The translations under genes and the position numbers were made by a program. Below the pieces are notes generated by a model. It was not told the DNA's origin, did no database searches, and saw only the letters and a list, made by a program, of their open reading frames with translations. Below, in pieces: positions 28,950 to 37,700 of a DNA stretch of 64,000 nt. Source of the stretch: Pseudomonas sp. TH31 (GTDB lineage Bacteria > Pseudomonadota > Gammaproteobacteria > Pseudomonadales > Pseudomonadaceae); NCBI RefSeq assembly GCF_016650815.1, contig NZ_JAEKEZ010000015.1:186001-250000 (forward strand), written 5' to 3'. The stretch's first letter is position 1. Each line of letters starts with the position of its first letter.

Positions 28950-29726
28950 TCAATTGAAGTAGGCCCCAGGCGTCGTACCGGTCATGTTTTTGAAGAATGC
29001 AATGAATACGCTGTCGCTTGAAAAACCCAATTCGAATGCGCTATAGGCGATGCTACGGCCAGTGGCGAGTAGCTCAATGGCCCGCATCAAGCGCCACTGC
29101 TGACGCCATTGTTGATAACTCATGCCGGTTTCACGCCGGAAAATCCTCCCTATAGTTTTGCTGCTGGCGGCGACTTGGGTCACCAGCACCTGTAACTCTG
29201 GTGGCAATTGTTCGGGCAGGGAGCTCAATGCAGCCAAGCGCTTGTCGTGAGGCAATGGCAGCAACATGGGTTGTTGCGCCGCTTCACACACTTCAATCAG
29301 GCACAGCCCTAAAAGATGAGTGTATTTGCCCTGGCTCCAGTCAGCGTCGAATTCGGCCAGAGCCATGGGTTCCAGTATCGCTCGTAACAGCGGGCTGACT
29401 ACTATCACTCTGACTTGTTTTGGCAATTCGCTGGACAGGTGCGGCGACAGGTAGATTGAGCGGTAATCCACGTTGTGGCGCATCACTGCACGATGCATGA
29501 CGTTGGGTGGAATCCAAGCCGCGCGAGACGGAGGCAACAGGCATAACTGGTTGGCCAGGGTGATACGTGTGCACCCTTGCCGCGTGTACAACAGCTGGCC
29601 GCGTTCATGCTGGTGTTGCCCGGAGTCGTGGTCACCCAGGGTGGCGGCGATGCCGATCACCTGTGCCGCGTAACTATCCGGGTCAAACTGAACGTGGGCA
29701 TCAAGCCATGCCATAGGTTGTCCCAT
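28950..29726 (-). CDS. AraC-family transcriptional regulator
   Basis: This 258-residue regulator has an N-terminal cupin-like sensing domain (QHQHERGQLLYTRQGCTRIT, IPPNVMHRAVMRHN) and a C-terminal AraC DNA-binding domain with two HTH motifs (SKTIGRIFRRETGMSYQQWR; IAYSAFELGFSSDSVFIAFF). It is divergent from an MFS transporter gene 72 bp away, the usual layout in which the regulator controls the transporter. A palindrome in the intergenic gap could be its operator. The effector molecule is unknown. Confidence 0.85.
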   Translation of the reverse strand: MGQPMAWLDAHVQFDPDSYAAQVIGIAATLGDHDSGQHQHERGQLLYTRQGCTRITLANQLCLLPPSRAAWIPPNVMHRAVMRHNVDYRSIYLSPHLSSELPKQVRVIVVSPLLRAILEPMALAEFDADWSQGKYTHLLGLCLIEVCEAAQQPMLLPLPHDKRLAALSSLPEQLPPELQVLVTQVAASSKTIGRIFRRETGMSYQQWRQQWRLMRAIELLATGRSIAYSAFELGFSSDSVFIAFFKNMTGTTPGAYFN

Positions 29727-29739
29727 TTCAGATGTTTAT

Positions 29740-29763
29740 TGGCGTGGCTTGGATAATACGCCA
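29740..29763. promoter_or_regulatory. Candidate operator between araC-type and MFS genes
   Basis: TGGCGT and ACGCCA form an inverted repeat with a 12-base spacer that includes GGATAAT, a plausible -10 element for the MFS gene. A role as regulator binding site is inferred from position. Confidence 0.4.
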
Positions 29764-29798
29764 GATAATGTTCTTTAAGCTCCCGGAGTTCTCGCCCA

Positions 29799-30938
29799 TT
29801 GAGTAACGCCGTGATGAATTCAAACAAACTGTTGATGCTGGCAGTCGCCTTGCTGATGTTTCCACAGATGGCCCAAACCCTTTATAGCCCGGCGCTATCC
29901 GATATCGGTCACGTGTTTGCCGTCAGCCCGCAAATGGCCGCACAAACAATGTCGGTATATTTTTTAGCGTTCGCCTGTGGTGTCGTGGTGTGGGGGAGGG
30001 TCTGTGATCGCATTGGCCGACGTCCATCGATACTGGCCGGACTGACACTCTATGTTCTGGCATCGGGTTTTGCGTTGAGCGTCAGCAGCATGCGCGGTCT
30101 GTTAATGACCCAGGCACTGGCAGCGTTTGGGGCGGCGGTCGGGTCGGTGGTGACCCAGACCCTTCTGCGTGATCGCTACCAAGGGCTGGAGTTAGCACAG
30201 GTGTTTTCGGTCGTAGGTATCGCCCTCGCGGCCAGCCCGGCCATCGGGTTGTTCTTCGGAGGCAGCCTAGTCCAGGGCTTTGGTTATCGGGGTGTGTTGG
30301 CCGGCTTGCTGATCCTGTCGCTGACGTTACTGCTCTGGAGCGCATTGATTTTGCCGGAAACCCGACCTCAGAACATCACGGTACCACCGCTGTTCGATAC
30401 ATTGCGGCGAATGCTGCAGGATGTTTCGATCTGGCGCGCAGCTTTGTTGGTGGCGATGTTCAATGTGGCACTGTTCAGCTACTACAGCCTTGGGCCATTC
30501 CTCTTTCAGCGATTAGGTCTAGGCGCGGAACTGTTCGGTTACAGCGGTGTAATTCTAGCGCTGGGCTCCGGCCTCGGCGCTTGGTTGAACAAGGGGCTGC
30601 TGAAGCGAGGTCTTGGTGGCAAAGAGTTGGTGGCCCTGGCGGCAGTAGTGATGTTGGTCGGTGGCGTCAGTGTGTGGCTGTTACAAGGCCGCGGCTGGTT
30701 CGTCCTGCCGATGCTGCTGGTGGTGCTGGCGTTTGGTATGGCCATCCCGAACATCCTGGGCGCAGCGCTGACGAACTATGGCGATTGCTTAGGTACGGCT
30801 GGCGCGTTGTTTGGATTGTTCTACTACCTGATGATCGGCACTGGCCTGATGTTGGCAGCCTCAAGCCAGAACCTGGGCGAGACGCTAGTGGTATGTGGAG
30901 CAGTGGTCATGTTGCTATGTTGGTCAGGGCGGCGATGA
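29799..30938 (+). CDS. MFS drug/metabolite exporter (Bcr/CflA-like)
   Basis: This 379-residue major-facilitator permease has about 12 membrane helices. Visible motifs are the loop 2-3 signature (GRVCDRIGRRPSILAG) and the DHA1 export-type segment (TQTLLRDRYQGLELAQVFSV). Bcr/CflA-type transporters expel drugs or metabolites by proton antiport; the substrate here is unknown. The frame opens at TTG 29799 and contains an ATG at 29814; GGAG at about 29784-29787 fits the former better. It is divergent from an AraC-type regulator. The C-terminus (LLCWSGRR) is somewhat short for the family, and about 20 residues may be lost. Confidence 0.82.
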   Translation: MSNAVMNSNKLLMLAVALLMFPQMAQTLYSPALSDIGHVFAVSPQMAAQTMSVYFLAFACGVVVWGRVCDRIGRRPSILAGLTLYVLASGFALSVSSMRGLLMTQALAAFGAAVGSVVTQTLLRDRYQGLELAQVFSVVGIALAASPAIGLFFGGSLVQGFGYRGVLAGLLILSLTLLLWSALILPETRPQNITVPPLFDTLRRMLQDVSIWRAALLVAMFNVALFSYYSLGPFLFQRLGLGAELFGYSGVILALGSGLGAWLNKGLLKRGLGGKELVALAAVVMLVGGVSVWLLQGRGWFVLPMLLVVLAFGMAIPNILGAALTNYGDCLGTAGALFGLFYYLMIGTGLMLAASSQNLGETLVVCGAVVMLLCWSGRR

Positions 30939-31119
30939 TTTTTCGTGTCTCTCATGTTGTGAAAAATACAGTGCCTCATTCCCCTGCATGGACACAGTCG
31001 TGTTGGCGCTGACCGAAAACTGACCCACTTGCGATAGCTGAACAACAGATGACGTGAACGGCCAACCGGTCTGACGAAGATCCTGACACGAGAATCGGCT
31101 TTTGAAGCCGCGTCAGTTT

Positions 31120-31250
31120 TATGGATCGCCAGGCGCGACTCTCATCGTGGCGCGGGGCAAGCCCCAATTGGACGCCGGATAGATTTAAGCAAGCCAACCA
31201 CTTCATCCGTTAATCAGTATTGCAAAAAATGGGGTGACCATAGATTTTCA
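31120..31250 (+). mobile_element. IS110-family 3' end fragment
   Basis: The plus strand codes for the last residues of an IS110-type transposase (NWTPDRFKQANHFIR then TAA), followed by GGGGTGACCATAGATTT. The same end, in opposite orientation, closes the IS110 element at 51.75 kb. Confidence 0.7.
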
Positions 31251-31265
31251 ACCAGTGTGGATTGG

Positions 31266-31765
31266 CCCCTTTTAAACCGGACACCTATACCCCGTTAAAT
31301 TGATGCCGCTGCCAAGCGCCTAAACTTCCATGGGGAGAGGTATTTCAGCGCGCTGTGCGGATGCTCCTCGTTGTAGTACTCGAAGGCAATCGCCAGGTTA
31401 CGTAGTGCCGTTTCCCGGTCAGGTTTAGGCATGTGCGCGACGTAGTCGCGTTTGATCGTATTAGCGAAGCTTTCAGCCATACCATTACTCTGCGGGCTGC
31501 GCACAGGTGTGGTCACTGGCTGCAAGCCGATCTGTCGGGCAAACAGTCGCGTCTGCTCAGCGATGTAGGCCGAGCCATTATCGCTGAGCCATTGCACCGG
31601 TGTGGCGGGGAGTTGCTCACCGAAGCGCTTTTCAACCGCCTCCAGCATCAGGTCGCGGATATCGTCACCGCTATAACCTGTAGGGCTGGCCACCCAGCCG
31701 ATGGCTTCGCGGTCGCAGCAGTCCAAGACGAAGATTACGTGGCCTTGCAATGGCCGCCAGCTCTG
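31266..31765 (-). pseudogene. IS3-family orfB, C-terminal part
   Basis: The minus strand encodes the end of an IS3 integrase (VIFVLDCCDREAIGWVASPT, WLSDNGSAYIAEQTRLFARQ, SPQSNGMAESFANTIKRDYV) with the DDE aspartates and glutamate of the core. The N-terminal part is replaced at about 31765 by a tyrosine recombinase. ACCGGACACC at the right marks the IS end. Confidence 0.8.
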
Positions 31766-31769
31766 CAGC

Positions 31770-32449
31770 TGGCCCAGAAAATCTTGGCCATCCCGATGAT
31801 GCGCTTCGACAAACCACTGCTCGGGTTCCTCTCCCACGACGAGGTTCAGGCACTACTCGCTGCGCCCGATGCCAATACATGGTGTGGCCGGCGCGATCAT
31901 ATCCTGATCGCGCTACTTTACAACACGCGGGCCCGAGTCTCCGAGTTGATCGGCATCCGCGTGGCTGATGTGACGCTGGAAGCCACGCCCTCGGTGTGCC
32001 TGCACGGCAAAGGGTGTAAGCAGCGAACCGTGCCGCTGTGGAAGGAAACGGCCGTCGAGATTCGCCACTGGATGCAGTACGTTGGTTTACGGGCGGAGCA
32101 GCCCCTCGTACCCAGCCGACGCGGACTGCCGATGACGCTCTCGAGTTTGACTGAGCGGATTTCCTTGGCTGTCACTGCGGCGATAAAGACGTGCCCCCAG
32201 TTGCAGCAACGCAAGGTATCACCACACACGTTGCGTCATTCGACAGCCATGCACCTTTTGCAGGCCGGGGTGGATATCACCGTCATCACTCTATGGTTGG
32301 GCCACGAAAGCCCGGTCACCACTCACGGTTATGTCGAAGCCGATCTGGCCATGAAGGAACATGCGCTTGCCACCATCGGCCCACCCGAAATCAAGCGCAC
32401 GCGTTATCGTCCGACTGACGCCCTGCTGAAGTTTCTGGAAAGTCTCTGA
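31770..32449 (+). pseudogene. Tyrosine recombinase, N-terminally truncated
   Basis: About 220 residues of a XerC/D-like recombinase catalytic domain remain. It shows LLYNTRARVSELIGIRVADV (first Arg), KVSPHTLRHSTAMHLLQAGV (HxxR), TLWLGHESP (His) and THGYVEADL (Tyr nucleophile). The core is complete and the frame is open. The N-terminal binding domain is missing because the gene is fused to an IS3 remnant at its start. It resembles recombinases carried in integrase arrays of transposons. Confidence 0.8.
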
Positions 32450-32569
32450 AATTATGCAACGTCGGCAGCGGTGTGCAGCCAGGCGTACTGCCACCGCCGC
32501 CGCATACCCGACATAATTTCCGACTGCGGATAATTACTTTTATGCCAAGCTTGGCATAAACGCAAAAAC

Positions 32570-32755
32570 TGGTTGTTTACCGGCTCAGAGCGCGCCGGAC
32601 GCCGAGCGGCGGCGATTCAGAGTTTGCTGGCGACGGCCAAGTTGAACGGTATCGAGCCGAGTGCATGGCTGAAAGATACGCTGGAAAAGCTGCCAACCCG
32701 GCCCAATAGCCGGCTGGATGAGTTACTGCCGTTGAGAGCAACGGTCGCCGAGTAA
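32570..32755 (+). pseudogene. IS66 TnpC, C-terminal fragment
   Basis: FTGSERAGRRAAAIQSLLAT and LNGIEPSAWLKDTLEKLPTR correspond to the C-terminal domain of IS66 transposases. It is a different lineage from the two longer copies. Confidence 0.75.
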
Positions 32756-32799
32756 AGGTGGCTGGGTTGGAGGCTTACGTTGCAACGTCTTGTTGCGCC

Positions 32800-33248
32800 G
32801 ACCGGTTGAGCGCGCCGATGAATTTGATAAGCTTGACGCAATTCTGGACAACCTGACTCGCCAACATGCTCGCCGTTTACGCGAACAATTCGGCGTTGGC
32901 CCTCAAACGGCGGCCGTGCTGCTTTCGATAGCAGGCGACAACCCGGAGCGCTTAAAAAGTGAAACAGCTCTCGCCGCCCTCTGTGGGGTCAGTCCTTGAC
33001 CCGCATCCTCGGGTAAAACGGTGCGACATCGTTTAAACCGAGGTGGGAATCGGCCTGCGAACAACGCCCTATGGACCATTGCGATGGTACGCATGCGCAG
33101 TGATCCCAAAACCCAAAGCTATGTCGCCCGGCGTGGTGCGCAAGGTTTGTCTTCCAAAGAAATTCAGCGCTGTTTAAAGCGCTATATCGTCAGGGAGCTA
33201 TACCCTTTGATCCTCGCGGATCTAGCCGACTTGGCTCGATCTTGTTGA
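32800..33248 (+). pseudogene. IS110-family transposase, C-terminal part
   Basis: EQFGVGPQTAAVLLSIAGDN, LAALCGVSP and RGGNRPANNALWTIAMVRMR are the C-terminal IS116/IS110/IS902 domain. A TGA interrupts it at about 32997. The N-terminal DEDD domain is absent. Confidence 0.75.
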
Positions 33249-33261
33249 CATAGGGGCGTCA

Positions 33262-33385
33262 ATGCGCCGATGGAACGTGTATTCCGGAATTTGAAAACCG
33301 AATGGATACCGACCACGGGCTACCGAACGACCCAAGAGGCCCAGCGCGACATCAGTCATCGGTACAACTGGATTCTCAGCTGTGG
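33262..33385 (+). pseudogene. IS3-family orfB tail
   Basis: APMERVFRNLKTEWIPTTGY and EAQRDISHRYNWI are the end of an IS3 integrase core. Only about 40 residues are left. Confidence 0.65.
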
Positions 33386-33539
33386 CGGTATCATGGTTAA
33401 ATTCCTTGTCAATAACAGAAATGGTAAAAAAGGTTGATTATTGGTGGGCGGCGGCGTGGAAAGGTTCCTGACCGTACTGGCTTACTGGTGCACTTTGGCC
33501 ACTCCGGCAGATCTAATTTCGTCAGAAATCCCCAATTTT

Positions 33540-33730
33540 CGTAACCGCCATGTCCTACAAGGGGGATCAGGTGGCGCAGGGGAAGCCGGTAAATACTGAT
33601 CTGTATCAATACCTGTCGCCGTTGGGCTGAGAGAGCACATAAACCTGACCGGCGATTACGTCTGGCGGCAGAGCCGCAAGCTGGAAGACGGGAAGTTCAG
33701 GCCGCTACGACAGGTCGGAAAACCTTAGTC
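33540..33730 (+). pseudogene. Tn3-family transposase C-terminal fragment
   Basis: LYQYLSPLG, a TGA, then [20 protein letters not shown] and KFRPLR are the end of a Tn3 TnpA of another subgroup than those at 16.2 and 34.5 kb. One codon is turned to stop. Confidence 0.75.
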
Positions 33731-33869
33731 GAATACCCAGCCCGTAACAGCTGGGTCTGAAGCGCTGGGGACAATGTAGCCTCCGATATTCACGGTAGGT
33801 CGAACCGCGAGGCAAGACCCAATCTGCCAGCATCAAGGCGGAGAGGTGCTAGCTAGGCTTTGTACGGAA

Positions 33870-34345
33870 TCCCTTGAAATATCTATTTCTGTAGAATCCG
33901 CTGCCATTAAAGCCAGGAGGCCACGATGGCAAAGCGGTATGAACTCCCCGACGCAGCCTGGGATTTGATTGCAGATATCTTCACTGAAACCCGACGCAGC
34001 GGACGCCCGCGTGCCGATGATCGCCTGATGCTCAACGGCGTGCTCTGGCTGCTCTGCTCAGGCGCGGCCTGGAGAGACATGCCAGAGCGCTTCGGCCCTT
34101 GATCAACGGTTTCGTGACTAGCGCAATCGCGGAATTTTCGAGCAGATGCTCAAACGACTTCGTATCCGATTGAACGAGCAAGGCTTGATTGATCTGGAAA
34201 CCTGGATGATCGATTCCACTGCTGTGCGCGCAACCCGAACCTCGTCAGGCGCCGGAAAAAAAGGGGGCCTGAAGAACCGCAAGACCACTCGCTCGGACGC
34301 AACCGGGGTAGCCTGACGACCAAGATTCACATGCTGTGCGCTTCC
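33870..34345 (+). pseudogene. IS5-family (IS427-type) element, 5' half
   Basis: It begins near AGGCTTTGTACGGAATCC, codes MAKRYELPDAAWDLIADIFT and ends with GGLKNRKTTRSDATGVA. A short deletion after MPERFGP breaks the frame. The 3' half is replaced by a Tn3 relic at about 34346. Confidence 0.8.
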
Positions 34346-34806
34346 TGCGCCAGCTATAGGGTCTCGGCCGCCATGGCGGTAGCCTCGGCTGAGTTCGGAC
34401 AGATCGAGAAAACCCTGCAAACGCTGACCTACATCGATGATGAGTCCAAGCGCCGCGCCACCCTGACCCAGCGCACAAAGATGTTCACCACTAGGCCCAA
34501 AGCCCCGAGTTGATCCTCCTGACCTTCGCGGTAGCGCTGGCGAAGCTCGCCGCGTTTGCCATGGAACACGGCACGGACGAGGCGGTACCGGCCTTCGCCG
34601 CGATTCAGCTGGAACACCCTCTACATGACGGTCGCCGTAGAACGGCTAAGGCAGCACGGCTATCCAGTGCTGGACGAGGATCTGGCTCGGCTGTCGCCGC
34701 TGATCTGCGAGCACATCAATATGTTAGGACGGTACACCTTCGCAGTACCGGAAGAGGTCCCCGAGGTGAGCTGCGGCCACTGCGCAATCCAGAGGACGAT
34801 CAGTGA
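34346..34806 (+). pseudogene. Tn3-family transposase C-terminal fragment with a 137-bp internal inversion
   Basis: Read on the plus strand, FGQIEKTLQTLTYIDDESKR and later NTLYMTVAVERLRQHGYPVL are parts of TnpA. Between them the expected segment (LNRGEGRYRLVRAVFHGKRG, then QEDQLGALGLVVNIFV) is on the minus strand. The inverted block is 34472-34608, bounded by CCAG and CTGG. Flipping it back yields a continuous TnpA reading. It is related to the fragment at 16150-16404. Confidence 0.85.
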
Positions 34807-35326
34807 CCCCTCCGGCAAAAAGGTCGCATCCTTCAGGGCTTGACCTGATCCGCTCCGACACCCTATCGGCGCTTTAGTCAGCGGGACATATAACTATGCA
34901 CACTTATACTCCCTCCCTTCAGCGCGCCTAATCCAGGTTTTCCGTTTTGACAATATTTGCGCGTTTCTTGAAAGACATGGCCATTGGGGGTTGTTTAGGC
35001 TGAAGCAGCCTCACCAGCGGTGCTTTCCAGGGAGCTGAGTCACGCACATCAAACATCCTAATAGTTTGAGGTTGCAAATATGCAGCGAACCAGTACCTCA
35101 CTTCAAGGCGGACGTGCAGACACCGGATCACCCTGCCACGCTGCACAATGTTTTCATGCAGCAAACAATAAGCATGGCGTGTTCATACATCTCGCCACGA
35201 GTCGCGGCCAATGCACAGGAAAATTTGACCCGGGAAATTCTATAGTAGCGTAAACAAGAGCAGGTATCGCAAACGTATGTTGGACTCCGGGAGCTTCCGG
35301 GATATTTTTCAGAGAGGGTCACCACA
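34807..35326. other. Gap upstream of the 635-aa gene
   Basis: No sure gene. On the minus strand (about 34928-35200) two short frames (MYEHAMLIV; VQRGRVIRCLHVRLEVRYWF) could be joined by one frameshift into a protein of about 85 residues that I do not recognise. GAGAGGG near 35313 may be the ribosome binding site of the gene at 35327. Confidence 0.3.
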
Positions 35327-37234
35327 ATGCTTATTGGGCACAACTTGCATCATATGCAACCCACTGTGACGGGTTCTGGCACTACAGAACAGACCCAGGC
35401 CGCAACCAGCCAGACTATCAGCAACACCAATACGCCGCTGGATCCGCATCGAGTACGCGAACTGACGTTTATTGGAGTAGGCAGTAGTGTGGCCTATCTG
35501 CTTAATGAACTTAATGGTCGCTTTGCCGAAGACGGAGTAACGTCACCATTTTCAGGAAAGGTCAGTATTGTCGGTAAGGAGGACTCTTGGTCGGCGAATG
35601 TTCGCGGCCAAGGCTATCTCAATCAGCCAGCCGAACTCGTCAGTCAATGGGGGCAGCAGGTGCCAGTATATGACCCCGATTATGCTGATCGTGGCGAATT
35701 TTCTGCGGGTAACCAACAACAGTTGACACAAGCAGTGGGGTTGGGCGCAGAGCATCTGGAGGCGCTGGCAACGAGTATTAAGCGGCTGGATGACGGTTGC
35801 TTCCGAATCCGCTTGCACAATGGTCAGGCTCTGGACAGTCGGCAGGTTGTATTGGGGGCTGGTGCCGGACCTCATACCAGTATCTGGAACAGCTCTACGC
35901 CACACACTCAAGCAGAAAAACGACTGGACAACATCAAGCTGCATGAGCAGGAGGCTTTGCGCGGCAAGGTGTTGGACCTGGATGAGTTTATGCGCGTCAC
36001 TGACGCTGCTCCCCAGCAGTTCGCGGGGAAAACAGTGGTGGTACATGGACCAAACGCAGGCATTGATGCAGTTGAACGCGCCGGGGAGCTTGGGGCAAAT
36101 GTGGTTTGGTTTACCCGCAGTACCAATCCGCTGTTATTGGATGGCAACCATCTGAAGTTTGCACCTGCGTTGGCTAAAAGTGCTTTGCGCAAAGTGGATT
36201 CACTTGATATCTATCCAACGAAACAAGAGTACGGTTCGGCATTACGACTGGACTACACTTCGCCAGAACAAGACATCAAAGACGCGCGCACTTCCTTGGA
36301 GGCGGATTACTACGTTTATGCCTTGGGTCAGGATATTCATAAGCCGGGTAGTGCTGGAGCCATGCTAGGCAGTCTTCTTGATCACCTGGAGCCTGTATAT
36401 GACTACGATCAAGTCTATAGCGACCAACCTTTCAAGACAGTAATAGGTTTGCAAAGTCGCGGTTCCAATAGTGATAACGGTTTGATTATTGTCGGGGCGG
36501 CAGTTGCTCAGCTGGCTACCAATGTTCAGCATAGCTATAAGGATCACGCTGTAGACCGCATATTTGAGGAAATGACCAAGTACCCCGGAAAACAGGCAGA
36601 AGAGTTGTCGCAAATGTTGTTAGAGGGGGCGACATCAAAACAGATCCAGGCACATATGCAAACTTGGCGATTGGATAACGTTCAATCGCCCGATAAGCAG
36701 GTATTGCAAAATCAAGTAGAGGATTATTTGGCGGCCCGAGACTACTTTCAGCAACAAACTAACGAAAAAAAGGGCAACCTGCGCGGGGTCGCAGCAGAGG
36801 TGGAAAATCAAACCTTGACCGAGGTGGCATCTGTCATCGTGTCGCCACAGTTAGGCACGATCAAGGCCTCGGCTGCAGCATTGTCGGGACTGATGCCAGC
36901 TTATGTGGCCAATGGAGAAAATAACTTTACCACCGACAATCGCACCATGCTCCGCGCCGGCATTGCAGATAGATACCCGAATATAGGTAACGCTGAAGCC
37001 AGTGGGTTTATCGATGAAGTAGTTGGTTTGCGTCACCTTGATCGTCAGCGATTTATTGACAAAGTAGCAGGCGAAATGATGGACAAAGGAGTCCAACCAT
37101 TGGTCTCATTGCAGCCCCCGGTGCTAGGTGTCCCGGAGTCGGTCAGGACTGCTTATGAGGCGCGCTTGCAAGCATTGAATTCTGGAGCGCGCGATGATAC
37201 GCCGTTAAGTCAGCGCTGGTTGCCCGAAAAATAG
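35327..37234 (+). CDS. 635-residue FAD/NAD-binding-like protein, candidate effector
   Basis: The first 40 residues are Ser/Thr/Gln-rich (SGTTEQTQAATSQTISNTNT), the composition of type III export signals. A dinucleotide-binding Rossmann motif follows (LTFIGVGSSVAYLLNEL, near 50). A second Rossmann-like site is GKTVVVHGPNAGIDAVERAG near 240, with the oxidoreductase-style YYVYALGQDIHKPG near 330. The C-terminal about 200 residues, with ATSKQIQAHMQTWRLDNVQS and helical segments, match nothing I know. This looks like a flavin- or NAD-dependent oxidoreductase fold with an extra domain. It stands alone, with a terminator behind it, between mobile DNA and the T3SS island. Export by that system is inference. 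Confidence 0.65.
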   Translation: MLIGHNLHHMQPTVTGSGTTEQTQAATSQTISNTNTPLDPHRVRELTFIGVGSSVAYLLNELNGRFAEDGVTSPFSGKVSIVGKEDSWSANVRGQGYLNQPAELVSQWGQQVPVYDPDYADRGEFSAGNQQQLTQAVGLGAEHLEALATSIKRLDDGCFRIRLHNGQALDSRQVVLGAGAGPHTSIWNSSTPHTQAEKRLDNIKLHEQEALRGKVLDLDEFMRVTDAAPQQFAGKTVVVHGPNAGIDAVERAGELGANVVWFTRSTNPLLLDGNHLKFAPALAKSALRKVDSLDIYPTKQEYGSALRLDYTSPEQDIKDARTSLEADYYVYALGQDIHKPGSAGAMLGSLLDHLEPVYDYDQVYSDQPFKTVIGLQSRGSNSDNGLIIVGAAVAQLATNVQHSYKDHAVDRIFEEMTKYPGKQAEELSQMLLEGATSKQIQAHMQTWRLDNVQSPDKQVLQNQVEDYLAARDYFQQQTNEKKGNLRGVAAEVENQTLTEVASVIVSPQLGTIKASAAALSGLMPAYVANGENNFTTDNRTMLRAGIADRYPNIGNAEASGFIDEVVGLRHLDRQRFIDKVAGEMMDKGVQPLVSLQPPVLGVPESVRTAYEARLQALNSGARDDTPLSQRWLPEK

Positions 37235-37258
37235 TTCCAGAGGCGAATTGCGAATATT

Positions 37259-37285
37259 AGGCCTTGTTCGGATGCCTATTTTTTC
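37259..37285 (+). terminator. Rho-independent terminator after the 635-aa gene
   Basis: TAGGC and GCCTA pair around an 11-base loop and are followed by six T. It lies 25 bp after the stop at 37234. Confidence 0.65.
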
Positions 37286-37443
37286 GATGTGCGGTGTTTG
37301 ATCCCTCACCGCACAACCGCCGAATCTACGCCAGTAACGACGGCAACGTGGAGTTTGCTGAGCAACGACTGAGCTTAAGTGCACTTTCTGTTCCGGTGCT
37401 CCCCAAACCCCAAACCCCATCGTTTGAAGACATTCAAGATTAG
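37283..37443 (+). pseudogene. 3' end of an unidentified coding sequence
   Basis: The plus strand reads AVFDPSPHNRRIYASNDGNV, then EFAEQRLSLSALSVPVLPKP, ending QTPSFEDIQD with TAG at 37441. The codon pattern looks genuine but there is no start. A perfect inverted repeat (GTGCGGTG at 37290, CACCGCAC at 37308) overlaps its beginning. Probably the tail of a deleted gene. Confidence 0.4.
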
Positions 37444-37700
37444 ACTAGCAGGAATGCCGGGGAGTGAGTTTGTCTGATAAAGTGTCGCAGCGCAACCAAC
37501 GTACACGTGACGTCGGCCTTGCCGGACGAATTGCCCGTAGATCGCTGCGGCGCCTTTGCCGACCTTCAGGAATAGAACTTATTGCTCCCATACACGTGGC
37601 GGTGTCCCGACTTGGTACTGCGGTACACCACTGAGGCGGGCTTGGAAACTGGCGAAAACCACGTGAACACCTGATCTTTACAGTGACTACGCGCTGTTCG

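Noticed and set aside
35240..35326. Hrp-box promoter before the 635-aa gene
   Set aside because: A CCAC-type half is present (TCACCACAA) but no GGAACC at the proper distance; a SPI-2-like system would not use HrpL anyway.
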